This document shows positions 12,266 to 24,700 of a DNA stretch of 64,000 nucleotides, one piece after another. The translations under genes and the position numbers were made by a program. The DNA is from Chlorokybus atmophyticus (taxonomy: Eukaryota; Streptophyta; Chlorokybophyceae; Chlorokybales; Chlorokybaceae): contig RHPI01001428.1 of assembly GCA_009103225.1 (NCBI GenBank), positions 363,981-427,980 on the forward strand, read 5' to 3'. Within the stretch, counting starts at the first letter, position 1; each line of letters begins with the position of its first letter. The notes below the pieces were generated by a model. That model saw only the letters and a list, made by a program, of their open reading frames with translations. It ran no database searches and was not told the DNA's origin.

Positions 12266-15200
12266 ATGGATGGCCAGCAGCAGCATGATGATCACCAAGA
12301 CCATCAGCAGGAGCAACAGGTGCAGGTACAGCTTGGGACACACCTGTGTGAAATCCGTGCTATCAGCACAGTATTTGTCTTCTTGCGTCGAAGCATAAAT
12401 TCACGGTCTTACTCATCGGCTCCCACTCCATTAGACAAATTGGCTTGCGCAGTTACATAAGCAAGCGTGTTGTATACGCCACGCTCTTGCAGAGTGCCCA
12501 CACACTTCAAGACATTCACAGTCATCAAAGATGACGTCTGGGTGGAGCACTAGCACCAAAGAGAAACATTGCTTTTCATGGACTGTGCTTTGTAGCAATC
12601 ATGTGCAAATTGGTTCTCAACACAGAAGGTTGTTTCTCAGCACAGCAGAGTGCTTGAAGCATTTCTGAAATCATACTGACGACCGCATGTGGCGCGTTTC
12701 ATTGATGCATTCCATGCAGACCAATGTTGTGTTTCGTGTGCGCACTGTGCTCGTAATATTGAGTTCAGCGCACTCAAGACTTACTGCTTGTCTTTGCTTG
12801 CTGCACTTCACTGGCATGCTGCATGTCACGTGATATGGGTACTGACATGGAGTTCCAAGCAGCGTGCCAGAAATGGGGACCACCCTCTAGAGGGTGAACA
12901 GCGCAATGCAAGCCAGGACGTAAATCGTGAAGACTCGCCAGAGGCTTTGCAAGCTGGGCCGTCTAGGACAGTGCATACTCCAGCACCAGGGACATCTAGA
13001 TGGATCTGCGGGAGATGCAGGTGTCCACTTGGCAGTGATTGTCAGCTTGTGCTCTTGCTTCAAAGCAACTGCTGACCTCATCCGTCGCAGGTCAATGGGC
13101 CGGCCAGAAGCAGGGTACACGGCATGCGCTGGATGCAAGCAGAATCACTTCAAGTACCGCAAGAAGCAGACTAGCATACAGCATTTTGGAGAAGACGGCA
13201 ACGCCTGCGTGTATCCACCTTGTTTTCAGGTGCGTTGCACAGCTGCTTATGCATCCCAGTGCGCCATGGTCCAAGCATAGTGCTGTCACAGGAGCTGACC
13301 ATCCCCTATGCTGAAGTTCTTCCCCTGTTGGGCACCTTGCAAGACATGGAGGGGTTTCAGCTGGTCACCCATAAGGGGCCGTCCCATAAAGGCGGTGCCA
13401 AGTCGTCAGAGAGATACCAATGCAACATGCACTCCAAGGTACGTCATGCAGCTGGCACAACTGGTATTATATTCGTCAATACCTGTTGACAAGCTCTGTT
13501 GTAGCACAGGGATGCAGGGTTGTCTTTCTCATTGATAAGCTGGACAAATTTCCAGATGCCACACAACCTTTGTCACGCGTCCGCTTTCGCACAAATCACA
13601 ATCATATGTTGGAGCCCCGAGTCCAGAAACTGCACCCAGAACAGGTTGCATTCCTTCGGCATTGTGCCAAGGCAGGGAAACCGCTGCTGCAAGCGCAGAC
13701 AGAAGCGCGCCAGCATGCAGACGAGTTGGGCTACAAGAATGCTGACAATACTTTGTGGTGTCCCAATGCTAGTCAGGTAGGCTATCATATGAAGTGCAAT
13801 CCTGGCCACATGCTTGGGTCCTGGTACTATTCTCATCGAGCAGGTTAACATGAGTTGCGTGCTGCAGGTGCGTTGGGTCTACCAAAACTACAATGCCTCC
13901 GTTCAGATGCAGGCAGAGTCAAATGCAACAGAGCTTGCAGAACCTGCAGAGCAATGCCAAGCAGGAGCGGGCAGTCAGGGAGCCCCGGAGCAACCGCCCA
14001 CAAAGTACGCTTTCCCCCCCCCCCCCCCCCCCCCCCCCCCNNNNNNNNNNNNNNNNNNNNNNNNNNNNNNNNNNNCCCCCCCCCCCCCCCCCCCCTGGTC
14101 CCACCCACACCACACACGCGCGCGCGTGCCCATACACAACAAACAGCATTCGGTGCCACATGCAAGAAAACCAATGTGCAGAGTGAGAGGACGGCCGTCA
14201 ATGTGGCGCAGAGGCAAACTCGCCCAGAAAAAAGAATCATTGGAGGAATCCGTCAGAAACTTCTTTGCTGAGGCAGCAGGTGATGAGTCAATAGCGTTGC
14301 AACCAAACATGGAGCCGGACGACACAACTGACTTCCGACAGGTTTGTAACAATTCATACATCACAAATAGTAGCGCATAGTTTGGTGACACCTGCGTCGT
14401 GTGCTTGCAGGTTTCAATAAGTGTCCGACAAAAAGTCCGGTTCATATGCGCCCTGGTTGTGAAGCTAACCAGCGGAAATAGAGGGACAAAGAAGACACGG
14501 TTGGCGCATGCTGTCAATGAAGTGCTGCGTGATGCAGCTTTGCATTTGCAGCAACTAGAGGGCTGCAGCTGGGGCCAGGTCAGCTGAAGTGTTGTTGCAA
14601 CTTGTAGGAATGCTCGCATGCAGCGGGGACCATCACCCAAGCTGCAATTTTCAACTCCGCCAATACATTGCCTGACTTGGTCCGCAGATAATGGCAGGTT
14701 CTGGAGTTGCTACTCCGGATGTCAGTAGCAAGCGTGGAAGGAAACGAGTACGCATGGAGACACATAGCCAACCAGAACACCATGCGCAGGGTCAGGAGCG
14801 TGTTGAGGAACGCGCCTCAGTTGCCATGCAGGTCAGTTGAATAGCCTGCAGTGTACTTTTTCTTGTGGTCCCAGAAGCACCTGACTGCTGCTCGGCGAGG
14901 GTATCGTAGCATTAGTCACAATGCTGGTTTGTGCTCCTTTACACATGGCTCTCGCCATTGCTTATACTGCTTCTTTTTCTTTCTGGCAGCATGCGCCACA
15001 CATGGCGGGCATGCAGCCAACGATGCCTCATCAGGTTAGGCTATGCACAAACGTAATGTCCGTGGTGTTATATATGTGGTGGGTGGTTTGACAGTTGATT
15101 CACAGGAGCAAAGGGGAGTTTTTGGATATGGCATGCATGATATGCACATGGCCAGCGACATCAATGTCCATGAGGTTGTTCAAACGCTGCACGCACTTGG

Positions 15201-15695
15201 CTACCATGTTCGGGATGCACGCATGGCTGGCGGCCATCTGGGGCACATGAAGGAAGTTGTCGCTGACCAAGTGAGCCAATATCGCTGTATCGAGTGTGCA
15301 TTTGGTCCACCGCACCCTGGTGCTGTTTGGTTGCCAGGGTGCCGCTGGTTGCTGTGATTGTCAACTTGCGCATGACAACGGCATGCTGGTTACCATGGTG
15401 CAATTAGTGATAGAAGAAGCTGCATGGTCTGAGAGTGGCTCTTTGCAGGTGATGAGGGCGATGCAGTTGAACGGGTATGAACTGCAAGAAGCTGTAGCTA
15501 CTTGCGCAGTGTCCACAAGCACAGCAGTTGCAGCAAGGGATGTTGCTCTTGTGCTTCGCAGGAACACCATGCATCAGGTGACTGTTGAATGGGCATTCTG
15601 TTCATGGGCACTCAATGCAGCAGACCTCCTGACTGCATGTCGCGCAGGATGCAATGCTGATGCCGCAACAGCCTTTGCTGCATCTGCGTCATTGA
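12266..15695 (+). CDS. Putative DNA-binding protein with FAR1/FLYWCH-like zinc finger
   Basis: Thirteen exons keep phase from ATG 12266 to TGA 15693-15695 and predict 586 aa. Exons: 12266-12319, 12863-13020, 13091-13229, 13292-13438, 13510-13776, 13868-14004, 14182-14341, 14411-14578, 14688-14831, 14990-15034, 15106-15270, 15449-15577, 15648-15695. A CxxC...CxxC zinc-ribbon-like module (WICGRC, then ACAGC) is followed by YQC-x6-C and RVRFRTNHNH. This C-C-H-x-H pattern is typical of WRKY-GCM1/FLYWCH/FAR1 fingers, many of transposase origin. An AT-hook-like RGRP follows exon 7's start, and KRGRKRVR lies in exon 9. The rest is Gln/His-rich and I do not recognise it. The first exon (Gln/His-rich, 18 codons) and the second exon's acceptor are the weakest joins. 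Intron 6 contains an unresolved poly-C gap. Confidence 0.7.
14014..14095. other. Poly-C tract with 35-N assembly gap
   Basis: C(27), then 35 N (14041-14075), then C(20), within intron 6 of the zinc-finger gene. The true length is unknown. Confidence 0.95.
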
Positions 15696-16042
15696 TCAAT
15701 ACGAGTTGAGGTGAAGCCGTTTGTTACAAGCGTAGACGAGTCGTGCGCTCAAACGGCCTACGTGCACATCAGGCTGTATCTGAAGCTTACCAAAATGGTG
15801 TCAACGTGGATCTAATGTAGGGATATAAACGTGTTGACTGTTGTACATAAAACTTGTTGGCCCAATCACACATCCTCTGTGTTCTGTTGTACACGTACAC
15901 TATGTGTGGTTGTTTGGTCAGCCATCACTCAGTCTTCCGAAAACGTCCAGCCTGACTCTGCAGTCTCCTGTCTCACAGCCATTGGGTGATATATAACATC
16001 ACTATGCCATTGCAAGGCAAGTGCTGCATGTCCTGGTGCAAG

Positions 16043-18490
16043 TCAGCACGTGTGCGGTACATGTATCAACAATGTGTGAGACCAACGCACATGTTTGGTA
16101 GTGACTGGATGGATCATGTGACAACTTACATGTGCTTCAAGAGAATCGTTTGCACTTGAGCAGCACCAAGTGAAGATGTTGCTAGGAATCCAAGCAGTCA
16201 GGAGTGTCACAACCTGTGGCAACATTGTAAGCGCGCCGACAGGTAGTTGCGTCACAGTGCACGCCACGTACAGCTGAGAGACTACCTGCATCAAGGCATG
16301 GACATATGTGTACAACACCACGAGAGGCAGTCCCAAGAACCGCAGCTTCTTGACCTGCGGGTGTCATGGTGCAAGTCACGACGCATTGTTGCTGTCATGC
16401 CTAAATGCACGGTCCCCTCTTCTGCAGATACTGTGTGCATTTGTTTGCGCACCATAAGAAACCGGTAGTTCCCGATTGCGATGAGCACAAGCATAGTCAC
16501 CCCTCCGATGGCACACAACTGTCAAACGAGTACTGGTTGAGCGTGTTGGCTTGCCTCCTCTTGCACCAGGCATAGCAGCTTGCATCATCAGAGCCAACCC
16601 ACCAGCCCAAATGGAATATCCGTAAGCAAAGCAAGGTACGCCACTGCCCCAGAAACAGCCAACAGCGTAGTAAATGGGGAAATCAACTGCACCAAAGGTA
16701 AGGCTGAGCAGTAGATGCATCGCATGAGCACTGACACCTTCGCGGATTACCTTGTCAAACAGCATGATGGTTGTTAGCGGGTGCCTTCTCCAGAGCTTCT
16801 TGGTGCCAAAGAGGGCAGCACATGTAAAGCGAGCCTCATCCCGATATCTTAGCCACACCTGTGCACACACAAGAACACGCGACACGCTGACGTGGTCACC
16901 CCAGGGTTGCAGGCAGACGCCACACAGCAAGCTACTACCCGTTGAGACAACATGCGAAGCTTTGAACCTTGCCAAAAACTGCGACAGTCATCGGCTCCAT
17001 GCTCTGCATCTGGCAGTCGGGCTGTATCTGCAGCCTTGCCTTGTAGCCGTGCGCCGCCACCCACCTGTCGCAGGTTGTACTCCATGTGATGCATTCAAGC
17101 TGACTCTAGGTTACCTTTAGAGTACAAGGTCTAGAGTTAGCAAACCTTTGAATGAAGCCTCCTTCCCTGGTCTTTCCTTTTGCAGTGAAGGCACTGCAGG
17201 TCACAAACAGTCAGTCAACCATTGGGGGTGATCATTGGCATTGACACTGAAGATGTGAATAGCACAAGGTCCTTACTTCAAGCAGCACATGCTTGAGCCC
17301 GTGCTGGGTTTGCGGCTTGTTGTGGTAGTCTGGTGAGCCTACTACTGAGCTTACTTGCTGTGACTGGCTGATTGAGTATCTCATTGTCTGCAGGTATGCT
17401 TAATTACTTGCCTTTCAAAGTCGCTAGCCGTCAGAAGCGAATGGCGATACGCCATTGCTCCATTGATCGGGAGGACAAGGCTGCCATCAAGCACCCAGCA
17501 GGTTGTGCTGTCAACTTCAAGCGCCTGGGGATGGCTTGCAGGTTAGCTCAGTACCTGCTTTGCCAATCACACTGTGGCCAACATGCACTCCTTCGCTGCA
17601 TTTCCGTCATGCTCTTGTGTGCACCTGTGCTTGCAACTCCTCGAACCATGTGAACAGAAACATCCCCTGTTGACTGCCGGGAGCTGTCTGCTGCAGCGCG
17701 CCGACGAGGTCCACATCACCCTCAGGTGAAGCAAAAGGGCCCAGTAGCCAAGCCAGCGAGCGAGGCGCAGGGCTGGTGAAGTTAGAATCGCAGCAGGCAA
17801 GCACCACGTAGGGTGTCTGTTGAATATTGCGAAGAACAAGTGTTGGAGCAGTACAGCGTTAGGCAGGCACTTCAACAGATGTTGTTAAGCTGAAAATGCA
17901 GTTGCTTACGCTTGCAACTTTGGCAGCCCTCAGAAGCGCCTTTCGATCGCACTTGTCCTGGTCGCTACGCTGCAGCACACGCACTCGTGCATCCTTCAGC
18001 GCGGCGCAGCGCCACAGCACCGAGTTGTAAAACGCCCATGGCGACCTGAGCAGTTGTAAGTAGCTGCATATGTTGTTCACGTCACAGAAAGTTTCCTTTT
18101 TGCTGTACTCACAGGACAAGGATCTCCCCTGGATCGTTTTCGAGCCACCCTTCAATGCAGGTAATGAGCGAGTCGGACAGCGTCTTAGCAAGAATCACCA
18201 CTGTTGCGCTCTGGGTCTTTATCTGCAGATGAGTGGTCAATGCCATTTGGTTCGCTGCATCGTTAGCAATATGGTGTAAACCTCTGGATTGGAAAAGAGT
18301 CCCAGTTACGAACCTCGGAAATCCTCTTCGCTTCTATCCTGGCAACCTGCGCAGCACAGAGCCCGTCACGGTTTGGATGAAAAGGATGGGTCTGCAAAGG
18401 TCACGGTCACAGTGATAACATTACCTTAGCAGGGTCTTTGTGCACATGGCCGTCTGGTGCGATAGGGTAATATGCATATGATGGCAAGTT
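16043..18490 (-). CDS. Family-2 glycosyltransferase, polysaccharide-synthase (Cps1/hyaluronan-synthase-like) type; 5' end unresolved
   Basis: Twelve exons join in phase into at least 465 aa of a membrane GT2 enzyme. Exon starts (minus): 18490, 18391, 18222, 18045, 17816, 17524, 17193, 17064, 16858, 16686, 16518, 16354. Order: entry strand (ATVVILAKTLSDSLITCIEG), a nucleotide-binding stretch ending YVVLACCDSNF, acceptor loop (CWVLDGSLVLPINGAMAYR), FIQRWVAAHGYK, WRRHPLTTIMLFDKLISPF, then three hydrophobic segments. These match fungal Cps1-type and hyaluronan/chitin-synthase-like GT2 proteins, which polymerise sugars at the plasma membrane. Oddities: the usual acidic pair before F-x-x-RW is EGG, and QxxRW reads KVWLRY. 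The intron after 17412 would use a GC donor (AG|GCAAGT). N-terminal membrane exons should lie upstream, in 18491-18860, but I could not fix them. The C-terminal end at 16043 is uncertain. Confidence 0.7.
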
Positions 18491-20356
18491 CTGCAGGTTG
18501 CACAAGCCCATTGCAGTAGCACAAGAAGTGGGTTCAGTGCCAGTTATGCATTGTCAAGCCCTGCAGTGTTGACTGCGCTTATCATCAGCATGCCAAGTTG
18601 CACACTTGTTAATGCAACTTGTACAAACTGGATAGTACTATTCCATGCCAGAGGAGTCGAACTGCCAGCATTGCGCATGCAGTCACACGTACAGAGCCAC
18701 AGCCTGACACTCAAAGACCCGCCTTGCTTACCTTCAGCAAGAATGCAGCAATGCGCCAAGCCAGTGCAGCCGGCATCCACCACCAGGCAACAGGCAACCC
18801 CATTCTGGAGGCACCACCAGGCTGTAGTCCACCAGCCTGACCCACCCACACTTGTATAGGCTTTCCAGTAGGGCTGATTTTATATGTTTGCGGTTTTCTG
18901 GCCCAGTCTAGCAGCCCGGCCTGCTCTTCGATGTACTGAGATTGAGTCCGCGTGTGGGTTTGATCTCCCGAGGGCGTTTTTCATACAGGGCCGTGTAGTT
19001 GCTGTCAATGCCTGAGCAAACTGTGGACTTGCGCTGGTTCTAGCTGCGCAGCCTCGGAGCTGTACAGTAACAGACTTCAAGGCGACTGCTGGCTAGTGAT
19101 GTGACATAAAGCCGTGCATCCATGCAGTTGCATCAGTCAGGCCTTGATCGCCGGCTGATGATTGCAGAGCAGCGCACAGCTCAGCTGCCTGTGTTGCCAC
19201 ATGCCAGCATCAGCAGCACGCTGGCTTTTCTTTACCTGTACTGCACCTGTTGCAGGTGACCTGTACCAGCAAGGGGCCTAAGGGCGCTCATTGGCGTCAA
19301 GCCCATATCTAGACCTGCCAAAAGACTTTATTCTTGGTCTCCGGCCAATGTTATGCCTCAGAGGGCTGCTGCAGGCTTGAGACTCATGTAATGCGAGCTG
19401 GATTTGTGCGTTTCAAAATTCAGACAAGACAAGATCAACATTCTCAGATTGAGCTATATAAGGGGGCCGCCACCCAAGGGTCACTGACTCCCGTAGATGC
19501 AACCAGACTCACAGTGAGGTGCATTATACTCACCACCGGCATATGGCTTGTCATCTACTCTATGCACAATGACGATGGTCTCACATCCGAGGTCTCGACA
19601 TCGCCGCATGCAGCACCATAGTAGCGTTACAGCGTAGCATGCCAAGCAAAATGTGTAGCTCTGCATGTACCAGCAGCCTCAACATGTATCATGAGGCAAA
19701 ACTCGCCACAGAATTGCTCTTTGTTGCACTGCATACTGACCAGACCCAACATGGCCGATTCCCAGCTACTTTCTCGTGATAGGCGTGTGTGCTAGGCATT
19801 GTAGCTGCACTGACAGCTCAACGCTGGCATGTCAATGTCATAGAGGGTTGCCTTTCTGTCGTGTTATGCCTTCAAGTTGCTGTGACTGTGGTTACATGAT
19901 GATGCTATAAGAGCTGCACTCGCAGGAAGACTAGTGCATGATGTATGCACGAATAGATACGCACATACCTGCGCTGTACAATCCGCACTGATGTCAATGC
20001 ACAAACAACATAATGGGCCTCTGGGATGCTGCATACAGTGTGCATGCGGTAGTTCGGACAGCAACCTATGAGTGTCTCTGGAAAGAATACGATCAACAAG
20101 TACTACAAACTGTGCATGACGCTAAGCCATCCCATGCCAACTCCTGCACATCAGGCACCTTGCGCTCGCTGGTCAGTCTTTGCTTGCTGCATCCATTCAT
20201 GTCATCTGATCATTTGGGATGATGAACGCTGCACCCTCCAGGAAGGCCCTCCTCCTTCAATAGGCGTGCATCAGTGCTGTAGTGCTGGTGCAGCGTGCTG
20301 TAGTTCCCGAAATGATAACTAGGGTACATCTATATATGCAACTGGCAGCCACATCA
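18491..20356. other. No resolved gene; probable 5' exons of the GT2 gene in the left part
   Basis: Minus-strand hydrophobic stretches around 18550-18840 may be N-terminal membrane exons of the glycosyltransferase, but no splice choice is convincing. A TATATAA-like string lies near 19456 with no credible gene beside it. Between about 18900 and 20350 I see no exon on either strand. Confidence 0.4.
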
Positions 20357-20897
20357 TTAAGGTAGGGGACATTCTTTGTGGAATGCCCGCTCCTCTTTTC
20401 GGCAACTCTCAAAGTCGTTGCTGTAGTAGTCCATGCATGCGACATACTTGTTGAAAGATGCACCGCATTTGCTGTTCACGTCCTGCAAGCTATAAAGCGT
20501 TGTCAGCCAGTGTAAGCGTTGGCTATGATACAGCGAATTTTGCAACAAAACAATGCCAATGGCGATTAAGGCAGCGCTGCACGCACATTGCTCATCACTG
20601 TGCAGCGTATGCGGAGGTTTGCACAACATGCGGGAGTTGAATCGCTACTCAGAGCGTTTGTGCACAACCATCTAACGGAGATTGCAAAATTCTCGCATTG
20701 TGCACTTACAGGGATAGCAGGCAAGAGGTGACGGCGGTGCCCTGCTGCAAGCACTTGGCAGGATCGGCGTCCGCGCGCTTGCAATCCACAAACGCAGTGT
20801 TCTGTGCGGCGCACACCTTGGCCGTGTGCTTGGCCAGCGACAGCAGCACCGGCCCAGTGACCAGCTTGACCCCGCCGCCGCCGTCGGCGTCCGCCAT
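20357..20897 (-). CDS. NDUFA8: NADH dehydrogenase (complex I) subunit NDUFA8 homologue
   Basis: Accessory subunit of mitochondrial complex I, imported into the intermembrane space by the Mia40 disulfide relay. Two exons, 20897-20710 and 20489-20357, join in phase 2 and give 106 aa, the length I recall for plant NDUFA8. The twin Cx9C (CHCH) pattern is visible: C-AAQNTAFVD-C and C-LQQGTAVTS-C in exon 1, C-GASFNKYVA-C in exon 2, then a terminal Cx10C (CRKEERAFHKEC). YVACMDYYSNDFESC is typical of the family. The acceptor at 20489 (TATAG|CTTGCAG) restores the expected LLQDVNSKC; the nearby CAG would shift the frame. An upstream in-frame ATG at 20939 would add 14 residues; I chose 20897 on family length. 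It diverges from the CocE-like gene. Confidence 0.92.
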
Positions 20898-21787
20898 GGC
20901 CACCTCCACAGCGCCACCAGCGAAGTGCCCTAATTCCACAAAACCCTAAACGACGTTAGTGCTTGGTTAGCCTGTTTGCGTTAGCGTGAGTGTGGCGAAT
21001 TACGCATAACAATGCTTCGCTAACGTTGTGCATCATTGCCGGCGCCGCTTCGTTTGAATGACGACAAAGACGAGCTCATGTCGGATGATCTCAATCGCAT
21101 TGCTGAGTTGACGGCGGCGGCGAGGAGCGCAGGGGCGCAGGGGCACTGTGGTGGATTTTGGGTTGCTGCTGCAGAGGCTTGTTGAGGAGGTTGTCCTGCT
21201 GTTGGTGGCAAGGTGGGTCGGGCCTCCCAGAGCAGCTGTGCTTGTGCTTGTCCTTGTGCCTTGGGTGTTGGGTGTTGGTAGCTGCTCCGGCAGCAGTGCG
21301 CATGCCAGTAAATTCCTAGATGCTTGCCAGCTGGACGGCTGGTTTGCGGTTTCTGGTAGTGCGACATGTGCACGTCTTGCATGCGACAGCGTGCGCTGGG
21401 GCGCAGTGGCAAGTGTCTGGCAAGCTGTTGCGTGTGTTTGCTTGTCTCAAGCTCTGCTGCTGTGTGTAAATTTAGCTTACAGTGTACTTGGTAATCCGTC
21501 GTGTCGATGCTGTATGGCATGCGCTCAAGCCTATGAGTCAGGTGCACTATCATGCACGCACATTTATGCAGTATATTTACTGCTGGGAGTGAGACAAACG
21601 TGTATGCATACAGCCAGATGGTTAACTAGCGTTTGATTGTCATGCACATGCTTTACTAGTTCTTTTTCAAGTGGCAGTAAGATAAGCATGCATACACACA
21701 TTCAGATAGTTAACCTAGCGTTGGCGTACGATGTCTTGACGCTTGAACCATGCTGTGTTGGTGTACAGCTGAGGCTGGTATGGGGAG
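20898..21787. promoter_or_regulatory. Divergent intergenic region with telo-box
   Basis: The 890 bp between the NDUFA8 start and the CocE-like start carry AAACCCTAA at 20941-20949, just upstream of NDUFA8. A GCCCTAATTCC variant lies close by. A short plus-strand frame from about 21078 (MSDDLNRIAELTAAARSAGA) could be a small upstream exon, but nothing links it to the next exon. Confidence 0.4.
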
Positions 21788-24700
21788 ATGTCAGCTCGCG
21801 GGAAGCTTGAGTCAGCGTTGGGACGCGACCACACCTTGCGAGGGGAGCGCCTCCATGCTGCGGATCCAACATTGCCGCTGGACCTTCACTGGGATGGGCA
21901 AAGCAGACGCAAGGCACTGCCTGCCATGTCGATAGTGAAGCGCAAGTTCAGAAACTGCAGGTAAACCGATGTTACCCAGTACTTGAGAAGAGCAGCAGAA
22001 TCAAGCACTGGCAGGTGTAGAAACTTTGTCAACATAGCTAGCTTTGACAGACGTCTTGCTGTGGGTTCTAGGTTGCGATACCACGTTTCTTGTGCATTGT
22101 TGGGGCCTCCGGGTGCACATTGTACAGTTACAGTGACGTTTTATGACAGGATGCAGCAAGCATGTGTTAATGACGTCACATAATCCTCAGGTATGAGTCA
22201 CACCTGCTGGCCATGAAAGATGGTGTGCGGATAGCAGTGGATGTGTATCTTCCTGAAGAAGCCAAAGATGGCAAGGTGCCTTGTGTCTTGCATCAAGCTC
22301 GGTACATGCGCGCCATGCGCCTGCGTTGGCCCTGGAGGAGTCTCTTTCCCGGCAGCAGGTGGGGCTACGTCTTTTGCAGTGGAGTTGTCATTGCAGTGTT
22401 GGTTGCAAGGAGACCAGACAAACCAAAGTAAATGTTACAGGCCCATCGACTTTATGAATTTCGCGTACAAGCGGGCTTTTGTTGCTGCAGGTTTTGCTCT
22501 TGTGTCCATTGATGTGCGCGGGACAGGCGCCAGCTTTGGTCGCTGGGAAAGGTTCGCACCAGTAGGCAATTTGACAGACTTCCAGTGAAGAAATGCGACT
22601 CACTGATCGCAGCATGCATTATGCTGTCTATGCAGACCTTGGCAAGATGCAGAAGCCCTTGACAGCATTGAACTGATAGACTGGATTATTCGCCAATTGT
22701 GGAGCAATGGGTCCGTGGCATTGTGGGGCCTCAGCTATGATGGTGAGTGGCTGCACTGATTTGCATGATGGAGGCCATTACGCATGCATATGCACATATG
22801 AGCAGCCTTGATAGGCCAGTTGCGTTTGACAGGCAATGCTGCTTTTAAGACTGTGGCTCTACATCATCCCGCAGTCAAAGCTTGCGTGCCAATGTACCTG
22901 TTCTGGGACATGTACAACGACATTGCAGTGCCAGGGGGCTTGCCGATGAGTGCATTTGTTGACAACTGGTCAGCGTACTGCGCTGCCATAGACAGCAATG
23001 ACTTCAGTCGCCTACCCAAGAATGGCTTCATCGTGAGCCGTGTGTTCAAGGTTTGGCATATGGTCAAATGCATGCACTGAAGCGAGGTTTTGGCACAGTT
23101 GTGGTGATCAGTGGTCTCAACTGTGCACAACAGGGTGTTGCCCGCATCAAGTTTCGAGAAAATATGGCTGTGACACCACCATCGTCTTCAGATACAGACA
23201 GTGAATCCTCATCCAATGACAAATCCAAGGAGTCAAGCGGTGGCTTTCGCAAGTACCTGTTTGGTGCGCTCGCAAGAAGAGCAGACCTGATGGTGGTCGA
23301 CAAAGCGCGTCTGCATCGCAGAGACCGAAGAAACCTCGTCAAGGATGCTGTCCGTGAGCACGTGGACAACTATCAAGCAGCAAAGGACCTGGCCACCATA
23401 CGCTTCGCTGATGAGCCGTCACCTCAAGTGGGTGTAACAACCAACTCCATCAGCGCCTTTGTCAAGGTTGGAGCAAGGACTCTGTCGGTTTGTTTCCCGT
23501 GTGCGCATGTGATCGAGCAGTAATTGCGTCACAACATCTACACCACATCAGACCTGAAAGTCCCCAGTACAGTTATAATGTGTAACGTAGCTTTTGCATG
23601 CAGGCGGCAGCTGTGGCTTCAAGTGGCGTGCCTATGTACTACTATGGTGGCTGGTGAGCCAAGTACCAAGGCTTAAAGCCATGAAGCTTGCCATCTGTGC
23701 AGTTGACTCATCAATGGACATGTCATCGCGTGCAGGTTGGATGCCACAGCCAGGCCAGCAATCATGGCATTCGTGCATGCCGCACCTGCTGGCTCGCGGT
23801 TGATAATTGGTCCGTGGAACCATGGCGGTTGGCAAAACGTCGATCTGCTTGGCAAGACGAGCTTGACAACATTTGACCATCAGCGAGAAGTTGTTCACTT
23901 CATCAGCCAGGTCATGAAGCCGAAGCAGTTGGGCATACCAGACTATGCGAAGCTCACAGCAAGTCACAGTGTCCCTTCACAGTCAAATGGATCCACCGGA
24001 GGTCTATACAGGTACTGTCACCAGTGATTAGAATTTACGCAAAATTATAGCATCTGGTGGCGGCATTGCTGACTTGGTGAGCTGTTGTGCAGTGTTGGTA
24101 GCAGCCAAGCAGCCGTGTGCCGCCTCGACAGTGATGAGCAGTACACAAAAAGCTGTGTAAAACATCCAGAGATGCCAGTGGCGTACTATGTCATGGGCCT
24201 TGCCCAGTGGCGACATGCACCGACCTGGCCGCCTCCTGGAGTGCAGAACATTGTGTACTACTTGCAGAGCGGAGGTATGAATGGCATCGTGAAGTTTTTG
24301 ACATGAACACCTTCACCTATCACTGCACGCAGCCATGTTGAGCATGTGATGGTATGTTCGGTTACAGGAACGGATGTGAACAAGGGAGAGTTGTTGTCAG
24401 ATGCGAGCAAGTTGCCTGCAGATGCTGTGGATACATTTGAAGTGCAGCCTGGCGAGCACATTCAGGGTGTTTCCAGATGGGACGCTATGATGGATGTTGT
24501 TAATGGAGTAGAGTACAGGTATCGTTGTGTTCGTTGGCACGTCACGTCCCTGTGTATCCTTGCTGCAATTTTCTGAATTGTGTGTCGCTTGGCTTTGCAG
24601 AGGGTTAGATACGTGTGGACATCGTGTATATACAAGCCCGCCATTGTTTGAAGATGTTGAGGTAAGCTGCTTACTAGAGGCAAGCAGCTGAGTGTGTCAA

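Noticed and set aside
13845-14640. Poly-Gly/poly-Pro frames across the C-run gap
   Set aside because: Artefacts of the C/N tract within an intron.
17384-17538. Plus-strand exon (LPFKVASRQKRMAIRHC...) with acceptor and donor-like edges
   Set aside because: The minus-strand reading of the same bases fits the GT2 gene in sequence, phase and order; no plus-strand partner exons were found.
22302-22358. Early donor at 22302 ending exon 2 of the first CocE-like gene
   Set aside because: Phase also fits, but it would remove the RYMRAMRLRWP block, which is conserved and present as a separate exon in the second copy.
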